This document shows positions 36,531-45,900 of a DNA stretch of 64,000 bases, one piece after another. The stretch comes from Maridesulfovibrio sp. (GTDB lineage Bacteria; Desulfobacterota; Desulfovibrionia; Desulfovibrionales; Desulfovibrionaceae). How positions within the stretch are numbered: position 1 is the first letter of the stretch; the number at the start of each line of letters is the position of its first letter. Where the stretch lies: assembly GCF_963676065.1 (NCBI RefSeq), contig NZ_OY780933.1, forward strand, positions 930,001 through 994,000. Reading direction: 5' to 3'. The notes beneath the pieces are model-generated. The model was given only the letters and a program-made list of their open reading frames with translations. It was not told where the DNA came from and did no database searches. The position numbers and the translations under genes are program-made.

Positions 36531-39041
36531 TTTAAAGATAAACTTTGATCCATTGCCCGGAATTGATTCCACGCAGATGCTGCCGTTATGGTTTTCAGTG
36601 ATGATAAAATAGGAAACGGAAAGCCCCAGCCCTGTTCCCACTCCTTTGGGCTTGGTGGTGTAAAAAGGTTCAAATATCCGTTTACGCACGTTTTCAGCCA
36701 TACCCGGACCGTTGTCTGCAACGGATACAGCAACGTATTCATCGTCTTTCCATATTTTAATCTCTATCGCAGGTTTTTTCTTTTTGTTTTCACTCATGGC
36801 ATGCGCCGCGTTGCCGAGTAGATTAAGCAGTACCTGTTCAATCTCTGTCGGTGCACAGACCACATAAGGCAAATTGGCTTCGTAATCCTTGACTATTTCA
36901 ATCTGCTTGAAGTCATATTCTTTTTTAAGATCATAATCCTGCGCAGCAAGGGCTACGGCGCGGTCAGCCAGCTCGTTAAGATGGCAGGAGGTACGGTGCA
37001 CATCCGTCTTGCGGCTGAAATTAAGCATGTTGGTAATTATTTCAGCTGCCCGGGATGCGGATTCACGTACTCCGTTGAGAATCTTTAAGATGCCGCGTTC
37101 CTGCGCATACTTACCGATGTCTTCCAGCGATACTCCCAATTTCCCGGCGATATGCTCATTTCGGGGCATACCGGGAAGCAGCCTACGTTCGATATTCTGG
37201 GCACCCTGTAATATCCCGCCCAGAGGATTGTTGATTTCATGGGCCATACCCGCCGCCAGTCCTCCCACAGACATCATCTTTTCGGTCTGGATCATCATTT
37301 CTTCGATGCGAACAATGGAGGTTACGTCATCAAGGCGGATAACCGCTCCGTCATAACCGTTATTGATAAGCGGGTATATAGTGATATTTTCATAATGGGT
37401 CTCTCCGTCAATAATGCGGGGAACCCTGCTTCTCAGGTTTATTTTGCCGGAAATGATCATCCCTTTTACTTTTTCTATTTCTTGCGCCAGCAGTGGAAAT
37501 ACTGCTCCCAGTTGTTTTCCGGCGGCTTCTTCATGCGTAAGCCCTGTGGCTTCCATCGCTTTTTTGTTCCAAAGGGTAATGGCTCCGTCGTGATTAATTC
37601 CCACAAGTATTGAGGGCATGGAGTCTAAGATCATTCTCTGGTGATTACGCAGCTTAATGAGTTCCCGCTGTGCCCGTGCGTGTTCCTCGATTTTATTTTC
37701 AAGTTGATAATTGCTGGTGGAAAGCTGGTGGTTGCTTTCTTCGAGTGCTTCCAGAAATTTTTCTTTTTCCCGGAGGGCATTTTGTATGGAGTCGAGCATT
37801 TGGCTTATGACTGTGCCCAGTTCCTTGATCTCCGTAGGCCCCTCAATAGGAATTTCCGTAGAGGACACACCCGATTCACGAATAGTCCTTGCGGCTGCGG
37901 TAAGTTTTGTGAGCGGCTGTACCAGTTTGCCGGAAAGGTAGGTCGCAACGATCAGGGCAAGTGCCAGCCCCCCGATGGAAAGCATTAATATTGTATTTCT
38001 GAGTTCCAGCCCCGGCTGTTCCAGATCATCCATGTAGGCGGAAGAACAAATGTACCAATCCAGCGGCTTAAAATATTTAATGTAGGCTCGTTTTCTGAAT
38101 TTGAATTCTCCTTTGTGATGCGGCGGCTTGTCCCAGATATATTCCAAGACATTTTTGTTGTGGGCGGCCTTTTTGAGTTCCACAAGAATGGACTTGCCGG
38201 TCAGCGGGTTGATCAGTTGCTCTGCCGGTATCCTTTCATATGCCGGATGAATTATAAGTTCGGGTTCTTCAGAAAATATGAAGGTATATCCGTGCCTTCC
38301 AACTTTTATTTTTCCGAAGCTTTTCCGTAATTCCGTAATGACTTCCCGTGTTCTTTTGGAAACTTCTGTTTCTATGTCGTCAATATAAACCCCGGAGCCG
38401 ATTATCCAACCCCACTCCTTGAAAAGCTCAACGTATGAGAGTTTCGGCTGTTCGACGCTTAAGCCTTTTTTCGTCGGCTTGGGCCAGAGGTATTCCACAA
38501 AGCCGGAACCATTGCTCAGGCATGTTTTGCGAAAGGCGGAGAAAAGATTTTTATTTGTGCCCCTGACGCAGTCAAAACTTGGAGAATCAAGTATTTTTCC
38601 ATCCAGTTCCGGCATAGTCGGATGCATGATCATCCGAGGGATAGGGTCTGAAGTGTCGTTTATCCAGATATAGCCTGTTCCGTGGTCGTAGCGGATGTTT
38701 TTCAGCTGTTTTATGCTCAGCTGCTGCGCTTCGGTCTTTGTCAGCAACCCCTGCCGCGATTTACGGTAGTTTTGCCTGACCAAATCAAGAGCAATCGCGA
38801 CAATATTTTTAAGGTTGTTTTTGCGGTTAGCAAAAGCTGTTTTTTTAGAAAAGAGGATACTTTGATATCCATTGGCTACGTTTTGGTAGGCCGCATCTAC
38901 AATGTCTTGCGCATGAATGAATTCGGATTCCATGACGGATTTTGTGACCGCGCGCTGGGCAAAATACGTCAGCCCGGCAGTGGTTGCTATGACCAGCCCA
39001 GCTACAAAGAAAAGCAGGATTGCTTTCATTGATTTGAACAT
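36507..39041 (-). CDS. Sensor histidine kinase with tandem Cache, HAMP and PAS
   Basis: This 844-aa membrane kinase has a TM helix at about 7-27, two Cache-type periplasmic modules (GYIWINDTSDPIPRMIMHP, then GWIIGSGVYIDDIE; GYTFIFSEEPELIIHP, then WYICSSAYMDDLE), a TM near 350, HAMP and PAS. The transmitter has AAGMAHEINNPLGGILQ (His box), NLLGNAAHAM, DNGPGM and GTGLGLSV. Binding of a small carboxylate or amino acid by Cache is typical but unproven. A strong GGAGGG site precedes the ATG. No regulator gene is adjacent on its strand. Confidence 0.91.
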   Translation of the reverse strand: MFKSMKAILLFFVAGLVIATTAGLTYFAQRAVTKSVMESEFIHAQDIVDAAYQNVANGYQSILFSKKTAFANRKNNLKNIVAIALDLVRQNYRKSRQGLLTKTEAQQLSIKQLKNIRYDHGTGYIWINDTSDPIPRMIMHPTMPELDGKILDSPSFDCVRGTNKNLFSAFRKTCLSNGSGFVEYLWPKPTKKGLSVEQPKLSYVELFKEWGWIIGSGVYIDDIETEVSKRTREVITELRKSFGKIKVGRHGYTFIFSEEPELIIHPAYERIPAEQLINPLTGKSILVELKKAAHNKNVLEYIWDKPPHHKGEFKFRKRAYIKYFKPLDWYICSSAYMDDLEQPGLELRNTILMLSIGGLALALIVATYLSGKLVQPLTKLTAAARTIRESGVSSTEIPIEGPTEIKELGTVISQMLDSIQNALREKEKFLEALEESNHQLSTSNYQLENKIEEHARAQRELIKLRNHQRMILDSMPSILVGINHDGAITLWNKKAMEATGLTHEEAAGKQLGAVFPLLAQEIEKVKGMIISGKINLRSRVPRIIDGETHYENITIYPLINNGYDGAVIRLDDVTSIVRIEEMMIQTEKMMSVGGLAAGMAHEINNPLGGILQGAQNIERRLLPGMPRNEHIAGKLGVSLEDIGKYAQERGILKILNGVRESASRAAEIITNMLNFSRKTDVHRTSCHLNELADRAVALAAQDYDLKKEYDFKQIEIVKDYEANLPYVVCAPTEIEQVLLNLLGNAAHAMSENKKKKPAIEIKIWKDDEYVAVSVADNGPGMAENVRKRIFEPFYTTKPKGVGTGLGLSVSYFIITENHNGSICVESIPGNGSKFIFKLPITTIR

Positions 39042-39128
39042 TCACCCTCCGGTCAGAATGAAAAATTCTGATTTTACGATATGAATATATCATAGGATGA
39101 TGAAGCGGTAAATTTATTTGCAGGAAAC

Positions 39129-39593
39129 TTACTTTACATTTGATTCAAGGTAGTAGGAAAACGAATTTTCAGGACCGTCAAGAAGCTGGAAAGATTCAGC
39201 TTTTATGCGGATTACCATATTCTCAGGACCGGAAAAAGCGGCGGCTATCTGCGGAACACTTGCAGAAATATGATTAAGTATTTTTTTTTCTTCGGCTTTA
39301 TCCTCAATCGGAAGATAGATTCCTTTAATGGTCAGGGCCTTTATCTCATGGCGTCTGTCACGGATTTTATGATCACGGTCATCAATGAGCAGGCTGACTT
39401 GCGGAAAAAGGGAGATGTTTTCACATTTGCGGCTGTTTCTACTGCTGACCATGTAGATTTCGCGGCAGTCACTGGAAGAGGCGTAAGCCATCAGTGAAGT
39501 ATGCACTCCGTCATTACCCTGCGTAGCTAAGACAAGGATGTTGTTTTTGCTGATGAGGTTGTAACATATATCCAACTTTTTATTTTCATTCAT
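39129..39593 (-). CDS. Pyridoxamine-5'-phosphate-oxidase-like FMN-binding protein
   Basis: This 154-aa protein has a split-barrel pattern: ILVLATQGNDGVHTSLMAYASSSD, REIYMVSSRNSRKCENI and VSLLIDDRD. It starts 3 bp after the acs stop, so the two are co-transcribed. A flavin-linked reductase or nitroreductase-like role is possible. The link with acetate activation is not understood. Confidence 0.72.
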   Translation of the reverse strand: MNENKKLDICYNLISKNNILVLATQGNDGVHTSLMAYASSSDCREIYMVSSRNSRKCENISLFPQVSLLIDDRDHKIRDRRHEIKALTIKGIYLPIEDKAEEKKILNHISASVPQIAAAFSGPENMVIRIKAESFQLLDGPENSFSYYLESNVK

Positions 39594-39596
39594 GAC

Positions 39597-41573
39597 TTAC
39601 TCGAAAAGAACCTTTTGCCCTTCAATAAGTTCCGCAATGACCGAGGCATCGGACAGGGCGGTGGTGTCTCCCAGGTCGCGTTCTCCTTTTGCTATCCGGC
39701 GCAAAATGCGGCGCATTATTTTCCCTGAACGTGTTTTGGGCAACCCTTCGGAAAACTGGATGGTTTCAGGTACAGCGATGGAACCGATTTTTTTGCTTAC
39801 CCAGTCCTGAAGGGCGGCGCGCATATCGTCATCTTGATCAAGGCCTGATCTCAGGGTTACATATGCGTATACCGTCTGGCCCTTGATCTCATGGGGAACG
39901 CCTACAACAGCGGCCTCGGTCACATCGGGATAGGCGATTAGCGCGGCTTCAATTTCCGTGGTGCCGAGCCTGTGACCGGAAACATTGATCACATCGTCAA
40001 GGCGACCCATGATCCAGAAATCCCCGTCTTCATCAATTCTCGCCCCGTCTCCGGTTTCATAGCTTCCGGGAAAGCGTTCAAAATATGTCCGGTTGTATCT
40101 TTCCCGGTCATTCTCTATGCCGGTGAGCATACCCGGCCATGGTTCGGTAATGAGCAGATGCCCCCCTTCATTGGGAGATGCGTCGCCGCCGTCACTGCGG
40201 AGAATTTTAGCGCTGATGCCCGGCAGAGGTTTTCCTGTCGAACCGGGTTTGAGTCTGTCCACATAGGGCAGGGGAGAAATGAGTATGGCTCCTGTTTCGG
40301 TCTGCCACCATGTATCCAGCAGGGGAAGCCTGCCTTTACCCACATGTCCGTGAAGCCATACCCAGACTTCCGGGCTGATCGGTTCACCCACTGATCCGAG
40401 GATGCGCAGGGTGGAAAGATCGTATCTTTCCGTCCATTGAGCTCCCTCACGCATCAGTGCGCGGATGGCCGTGGGGGTGGTATAAAAAATGTTTACACCG
40501 TAGCGGTTGATTATTTCCCAGTAACGGTCCGGGCGGGGGTGGGTCGGCACTCCTTCAAAAAGCAGGGTCGTGGTTCCCAGTGCCAGCGGTCCGTATACCG
40601 TGTAGCTGTGTCCGGTGATCCAGCCGATATCGGCAGTGCACCAGTGTATATCGTCTTCCTTAAGGTCGAAAACCCATTCTGTAGTGTGGGCGGTGATGGC
40701 CATGTATCCGCCGGTACTGTGTATAATTCCTTTGGCCTTTCCGGTAGAACCTGAAGTGTGCAGGATGAACAGCGGATCATTGGAACGCATGGATTCGGGC
40801 TTGCAGAAATCTTCTATGTCGCTTGCCCTCATTTCTTCATGCCACCATGTGTCGCGGCCCTCGATGAAATTAATTTCATCACCGGTGCGTTTGACCATGA
40901 TGACCTGTTCAACAGAGGGGCATTCAAAAAGTGCTTCATCCACGTTGCGCTTGAGGGGAATCTTTTTACCGCCGCGCAACACTCCGTCAGCAGCAATTAG
41001 AATTTTTGCATCGCAGTCGATAATTCTGTTTTGCAGGCTGAGCGCGGAAAATCCGGCGAAAATGACCGAGTGTACCGCCCCGATGCGGGCGCAGGCCAGC
41101 ATGGAAATAACCAGCTCGGGAACCATTGGCAGGTAGATGGCTACCCGGTCCCCTTTGGAAACACCCATTTTTTTGAGCACATTGGCAAAGCGGCAGACCT
41201 TGCGGTGCAACATGTGGTAGGTAAAAACCCGGACTTCTTCTTCCGGTTCTCCCTGCCAGATCAGTGCGGCCTTGTTGCGTTTGCCGTTTTCAAGATGACG
41301 GTCGAGGCAGTTGTATGATGCATTGAGCCGGCCGCCATTGAACCATTTGTATTCGTGTTTCTCAGGGTCTGATTCAAGGGTTGTTTTGAAATCTCGGGTC
41401 CAATGCAGCAGTTCTCTTGCCCGTTCGGCCCAGAATCTTTGCGGGTCTTCAGCGGCAAGACGGCAGGCCTGTTCATATTTTTCAACTGTAATGTTAGCCT
41501 GCTCCATTCTTTCCTGCGGGGGATCAAAAGTGCGTTGCTCGTCCATCAGATTTTCAATTGTGCTTTCGCTCAT
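39597..41573 (-). CDS. acs: Acetyl-CoA synthetase (AMP-forming)
   Basis: Acs makes acetyl-CoA from acetate, ATP and CoA. The 658-aa protein has the AMP-binding core TSGSTGKAKGI near residue 270, the DTWWQTETGAI motif near 415, GRLDDVINVSGHRLGT near 530 and the C-terminal PKTRSGKIMRRILR, whose lysine is needed for adenylation and is the known target of reversible acetylation. It is transcribed divergently from a Pat-type acetyltransferase gene, which strengthens the case for acetylation control. Confidence 0.96.
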   Translation of the reverse strand: MSESTIENLMDEQRTFDPPQERMEQANITVEKYEQACRLAAEDPQRFWAERARELLHWTRDFKTTLESDPEKHEYKWFNGGRLNASYNCLDRHLENGKRNKAALIWQGEPEEEVRVFTYHMLHRKVCRFANVLKKMGVSKGDRVAIYLPMVPELVISMLACARIGAVHSVIFAGFSALSLQNRIIDCDAKILIAADGVLRGGKKIPLKRNVDEALFECPSVEQVIMVKRTGDEINFIEGRDTWWHEEMRASDIEDFCKPESMRSNDPLFILHTSGSTGKAKGIIHSTGGYMAITAHTTEWVFDLKEDDIHWCTADIGWITGHSYTVYGPLALGTTTLLFEGVPTHPRPDRYWEIINRYGVNIFYTTPTAIRALMREGAQWTERYDLSTLRILGSVGEPISPEVWVWLHGHVGKGRLPLLDTWWQTETGAILISPLPYVDRLKPGSTGKPLPGISAKILRSDGGDASPNEGGHLLITEPWPGMLTGIENDRERYNRTYFERFPGSYETGDGARIDEDGDFWIMGRLDDVINVSGHRLGTTEIEAALIAYPDVTEAAVVGVPHEIKGQTVYAYVTLRSGLDQDDDMRAALQDWVSKKIGSIAVPETIQFSEGLPKTRSGKIMRRILRRIAKGERDLGDTTALSDASVIAELIEGQKVLFE

Positions 41574-41755
41574 ATTTCCGGCTCCGGCTCATTTTTAGCT
41601 GGTTGTGTATATATCTATTTTTCATATACGCTGTTTCAGCCGGGTTGAACAGCTTTGCAGTAGGGGAAGCTTTGTGCTTGATATGCGGGCTTATCAGCAG
41701 GTATGGGTAGAGTTGTGGTTGGAGAGTGTTGCGGGAACCCTAACAAGAGGCCTTC

Positions 41756-44464
41756 ATGAGCGTTATTAATTTGGAATACCTTTTTCAGCCAGGATCAGTG
41801 GCCGTTATCGGCGCAACCAATGACCCCGCCAATGCCGGGAATATCGTTATGCGCAATCTCATGGGCGGCGGATTTCTCGGTCCGGTCATGCCTGTCTGCA
41901 CTGATGCTGAAGCCATCGCCGGGGTCCTGACCTATAAAAAGGTGGAAGATTTACCAAAGGTGCCGGATCTTGCGGTTATTTGCCTTCCTCTTCACGAATG
42001 TCCTGCCCTGCTGGAAAAGCTCAGAAAAATCGGAGTGAAGGCGTGCGCCCTGATCGGTCCCGGATTCAGCGCGATTCCTGAGAATGAGCGCGTCCGGTTG
42101 CGTTCGGATTTGCTTTTGGCGGCTAATTCTCCGCAGATGCGCATTCTTGGTCCCAAGAGTCTAGGGTTTATTGTTCCGGCGCTTAATCTCAATGCCAGTC
42201 TTGCACCTTTGCCTGCCAAGGCGGGTAAGATAGCGTTTGTTTCTCAGTCGGATAGTTTTATTCCCACAGTTCTGGACTGGGCAGCGACCAATGATATCGG
42301 TTTTTCCCATGTGGTTTCGCTGGGCAGCCGCATAGATCTGACTTTCGGCGACGTGCTCGATTATTTAGGTTCGGATGCTCAGACCCGGTCGATTCTGCTT
42401 TACATAGAATCAATCAACGATGCCCGTGATTTTATGTCCGCCGCCCGTGCCGCTTCGCGCAACAAGCCTGTACTGGCTATCCGTCCGGGACAGGCATTGC
42501 AGCAGGTTACTCAGGAGCTGTCCCGTCTGGATAATTCCATGATCGCCCGTGCTGACGAGGTTTATGATGTGGCATTCCGCAGGGCCGGTATGCTGCGCGT
42601 GCAAACTATTGACGGTATGTTCGATGCGGCCCAGACCTTGGCCAGCCTGCGTCAGCCCGTACGCGGCAACAGGTTGGCGATCATTGTCAACGGAACCAGT
42701 GCCGGTCTGGCCGCCGCTGACGGCCTGATCCGCAGAGGCGGTAAACTGGCCAAACTTTCAGAAGATACGATAGCAAAGCTCGATGAGGTTTTTGATGGCG
42801 AATGGAGCGGATCCTGTCCGGTGACGATCAAGTTCGATACCCCGGGCCAGAAGTATCTTGATGCCCTTAAGGTGCTGATCAAGGATAAAGGTGTGGATGC
42901 CGTTTTGGTTGTTCATGTGCCTTTTGCCGGGGTTTTCAGTGCCGAAGTTGCTGAAATACTGGCCAAGGGGCTTAAACGAGTCCGCAGGATGGTCCTTACC
43001 GCATGGCTCGGTTCCGGTATGTCCCGCAAATCACGTAAGATATTTTCCCTGCACGGTATTCCCACTTATGAAAGTGCTGATCAGGCTGTGCGAGCTTTTA
43101 TGTATATGGCTGAATATCAGCGAAATCAGGAACTGCTCACCGAGACCCCGGATTCTCTTCCCACGGATTTTTTCCCGGATACCACAACCGCCCGCGAGAC
43201 CGTGCGCAAAGCACTGTCTGAAGGAAGGCATGAGCTCAATGAACCGGAAGCTCGCAAGGTTCTCGCCGCTTACGGCCTGCCGGTTGTAGAAACAAAGGTG
43301 GCGATCTCTGCGCGGGAAGCGGTGATTGCCGCTGATGAAATCGGATGTCCGGTAGCCTTGAAAATACGCTCTCCGCAGATCAGTCAGCCTTATGATGTCG
43401 GTGGTGTGGTGCTTGATCTTGAAAGCACGGAAAAGGTATGGGAAGCAGCTGCCACCATGCTTACCCGTGTTAATCGTCAACGTCCTGATGCCTATATCGA
43501 AGGCTTCACGGTTCAAAAGATGGGAAGACGTCTGGGGGCGCACGAACTTTTTATTTCCGCATCTGCTGATCCTACCTTCGGGCCGATTATTCATTTCGGA
43601 CACGGCGGCATGACTCGCGAGGTTGTCCGTGATCAGGCTGTAGCCATGGTCCCGCTGAATATGAGTCTCGCCCGGGAGCTGATCAGCAGAACCCGTATCT
43701 CAAGGCTGTTAACCGGAACGCCCACTCAGCCTCCTGCTGATGTCGACGACCTCTGCTTGACTTTGATACAGGTTTCACAGCTTTTTATCGATATCCCCCA
43801 GATTGAACATCTGGACATAAATCCGCTTTACGGCGATGATACCGGCGTGCTGGCCCTCGGAGCCAAAATTTTGGTTACCGAATGCGGTGAAGATTGTCCG
43901 CAGCTGGCCATCAGGCCATATCCCAGAGAGCTTGAGGAATGCGTTGTACTCCGTGATGGAAGGCAGGTCACCCTGCGTCCGATACGTCCGGAGGATGAAC
44001 CTGCTCACTATGAATTTTTGGCCCGTGTTTCCGATGAAGACATGCGGATGCGCTTTTTTGGGGTTGTGCGTCGAGATTTCGATCACAAGGATATGTCTCG
44101 GTTTACTCAAATCAATTATGACCGCGAAATGGCTTTTATTGCCACGGCCATGGGCGAGAACGGTAAGCCGGAAACCCTCGGCGTGGTGCGAACCTCAACC
44201 AAGCCGGATAATTCCGAGGCCGAGTTTGCTATTGTGGTCCGGTCCGATCTTAAAGGAACCGGGCTGGGGTCCATGCTTTTTCATAAAATTATTCGCTATA
44301 CTAAAGCGCGCGGTACTCATTGGCTTGTCGGCCAGACTCTTTTTGAGAACAAGGCCATGCAGGGGCTTTCCCGCAAATTCGGTTTTGAGATCAGTGAAAA
44401 TTACGATGAAGATCTTGTGGAAATGCGGCTGGATTGCACAAAACGGGATGATGAACCGGAGTAG
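41756..44464 (+). CDS. Pat-type protein lysine acetyltransferase (NDP-forming acyl-CoA synthetase-like plus GNAT)
   Basis: This 902-aa protein has a CoA-binding domain (about 1-130: GSVAVIGATNDPANAGNIV), a succinyl-CoA ligase-like region, an ATP-grasp region (about 490-720) and a C-terminal GNAT domain (about 735-890: LRPIRPEDEPAHYEFL and DLKGTGLGSMLFHKI). The active-site histidine segment of true ADP-forming synthetases (SHTGA-AG type) is replaced by SRLDNSMIARADEVYD, as expected for a Pat regulator rather than an enzyme of acyl-CoA metabolism. The divergent acs gene is its probable target. Confidence 0.9.
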   Translation: MSVINLEYLFQPGSVAVIGATNDPANAGNIVMRNLMGGGFLGPVMPVCTDAEAIAGVLTYKKVEDLPKVPDLAVICLPLHECPALLEKLRKIGVKACALIGPGFSAIPENERVRLRSDLLLAANSPQMRILGPKSLGFIVPALNLNASLAPLPAKAGKIAFVSQSDSFIPTVLDWAATNDIGFSHVVSLGSRIDLTFGDVLDYLGSDAQTRSILLYIESINDARDFMSAARAASRNKPVLAIRPGQALQQVTQELSRLDNSMIARADEVYDVAFRRAGMLRVQTIDGMFDAAQTLASLRQPVRGNRLAIIVNGTSAGLAAADGLIRRGGKLAKLSEDTIAKLDEVFDGEWSGSCPVTIKFDTPGQKYLDALKVLIKDKGVDAVLVVHVPFAGVFSAEVAEILAKGLKRVRRMVLTAWLGSGMSRKSRKIFSLHGIPTYESADQAVRAFMYMAEYQRNQELLTETPDSLPTDFFPDTTTARETVRKALSEGRHELNEPEARKVLAAYGLPVVETKVAISAREAVIAADEIGCPVALKIRSPQISQPYDVGGVVLDLESTEKVWEAAATMLTRVNRQRPDAYIEGFTVQKMGRRLGAHELFISASADPTFGPIIHFGHGGMTREVVRDQAVAMVPLNMSLARELISRTRISRLLTGTPTQPPADVDDLCLTLIQVSQLFIDIPQIEHLDINPLYGDDTGVLALGAKILVTECGEDCPQLAIRPYPRELEECVVLRDGRQVTLRPIRPEDEPAHYEFLARVSDEDMRMRFFGVVRRDFDHKDMSRFTQINYDREMAFIATAMGENGKPETLGVVRTSTKPDNSEAEFAIVVRSDLKGTGLGSMLFHKIIRYTKARGTHWLVGQTLFENKAMQGLSRKFGFEISENYDEDLVEMRLDCTKRDDEPE

Positions 44465-44466
44465 AC

Positions 44467-45633
44467 TTGAAATATCCTGAATCCGAAACATGTCGGCGTA
44501 ATACCTTAATTTTCAATGTTCTTAAAGTCCTCCTTGCCGGGGGACTTCTTTTCTGGCTGGTCAAGTCAGGGGGAATACGTCCGGAATACCTGACCGTGAC
44601 TCCCGGCCATATTCCCGGAGTGATTGCGGCCTGCGCGTTTGTTGCTGTCGGGATGGGGCTGGCCGCTTTCCGTTATGTAGAGCTGCTGAAAGGGGCCGGA
44701 CTGGTCATTTCCCTGAAAAACAGTTTCAGGGTTTCTATGATTATGTATTTTTTTACCCAGTGTGTGCTTGGCACAGCCAGTGGGGATGTCGCCCGGTATT
44801 ATTATACCACCGGGCTTACCGGGCAGGGCGCCAAGGTGGGGGCTGCGATCGTTGTGGATCGCATCATCGGTATCATGGGGCTTTTAATGCTCAGCGGGCT
44901 GGGTATGGCTTTGAACTGGACCCTTATTGAGAATTCCCCGGAACTTAGAATAATTGCGGTTCCCGCACTGGGGATGCTCTGCCTGATTTGGCTGGGGGTG
45001 CTGCTCGGTTTTGCAGCTCTTGCGCGGGGCCGGTTTTTCGGTTTTACTGCCGGACTCGCTTTTGTGGCTCTTGCTGGACTGCTTTGTGCGGCCGGTCACA
45101 GTTTTCTCTCGGAAGAAGTAGGGCGTATTCTTTTATACGCCGCGTTACTGGCTCTTGTCGGACCGCTGGCGGTTCCGGAATTTCTTGAGACCGGATTCAT
45201 TTACCGTAAATTTTTTAAAGGATCAAAGTTGGGAGAAAAGATAGGGGAAGTTGTTTCAGCCCTGCTGATTTACCGCAATTCTTCGTCAGTGGTTTTGAGG
45301 ATAGTTATTCTGACCGGACTGCAGCATCTTGTTTTTATTTTATCCCTTTACCTTTTCTCGCAAGTTCAAAACATTCCCCAGTTGCCTGACTTTAATGAAA
45401 TCTTTTTTGTTGCGCCACTTGCTTTTCTGGCCGGGATAATTCCTGCTCCGGCAGCCGGGCTAGGGGTAAATGAAGCGGCGTTTGAATCCCTTCTTTTACT
45501 TGCTTCCAGCAGGACAGTGGCAGCCGGTGCTTCTATTTTTCTCATTTACCGTATTTGGACTACTTTGTTCAGCCTGAGTGGTCTTTTCTTTATCGGTAAT
45601 CAAAAGAAGATAGAGCCAAATCTGGAAAAATAA
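44467..45633 (+). CDS. Lysylphosphatidylglycerol synthase-like / flippase-like membrane protein (YbhN family)
   Basis: This 388-aa protein has about eight or nine hydrophobic helices and fits the UPF0104/YbhN group. Features include RVSMIMYFFTQCVLGTASGDVARYYYTT near residue 85 and IIPAPAAGLGVNEAAFESLLLL near residue 325. The family includes the membrane part of MprF, but members without the catalytic domain have unknown roles. The start is a TTG, 2 bp after the Pat stop, so it is probably in the same transcript. Confidence 0.75.
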   Translation: MKYPESETCRRNTLIFNVLKVLLAGGLLFWLVKSGGIRPEYLTVTPGHIPGVIAACAFVAVGMGLAAFRYVELLKGAGLVISLKNSFRVSMIMYFFTQCVLGTASGDVARYYYTTGLTGQGAKVGAAIVVDRIIGIMGLLMLSGLGMALNWTLIENSPELRIIAVPALGMLCLIWLGVLLGFAALARGRFFGFTAGLAFVALAGLLCAAGHSFLSEEVGRILLYAALLALVGPLAVPEFLETGFIYRKFFKGSKLGEKIGEVVSALLIYRNSSSVVLRIVILTGLQHLVFILSLYLFSQVQNIPQLPDFNEIFFVAPLAFLAGIIPAPAAGLGVNEAAFESLLLLASSRTVAAGASIFLIYRIWTTLFSLSGLFFIGNQKKIEPNLEK

Positions 45634-45709
45634 AAACCATGCCGGGCCGTTTTTCGAGGTGAAGTCTTAGCGTGAAAGCTCACCCGGAGTAAGGACCGGA
45701 CATGGTTTT
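45633..45709 (+). other. Structured region, possible terminator
   Basis: AAAACCATG at 45633-45641 pairs perfectly with CATGGTTTT at 45701-45709, and CCGG segments lie just inside. The 59-nt loop contains a small hairpin (GTGAAAGCTCAC). It may end the transcript of the membrane-protein gene or form an RNA element ahead of the next gene. Confidence 0.4.
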
Positions 45710-45900
45710 AAGAAACAGTACCTGTTGCAGGACGTTTCTGACACCCTCCCGATTGATGTCTTGCAAATCTAATCGGTATACAACAGAAAAACTTTAGCCG
45801 ACCGTATGAAGTAATTTCGCCGCCTCCCTTGCATAAACGTGCCTGTGCTATGTATGGTCCGGTTAAACAATCCAACCAATTGCAACCGGCGGAGTCTCCA

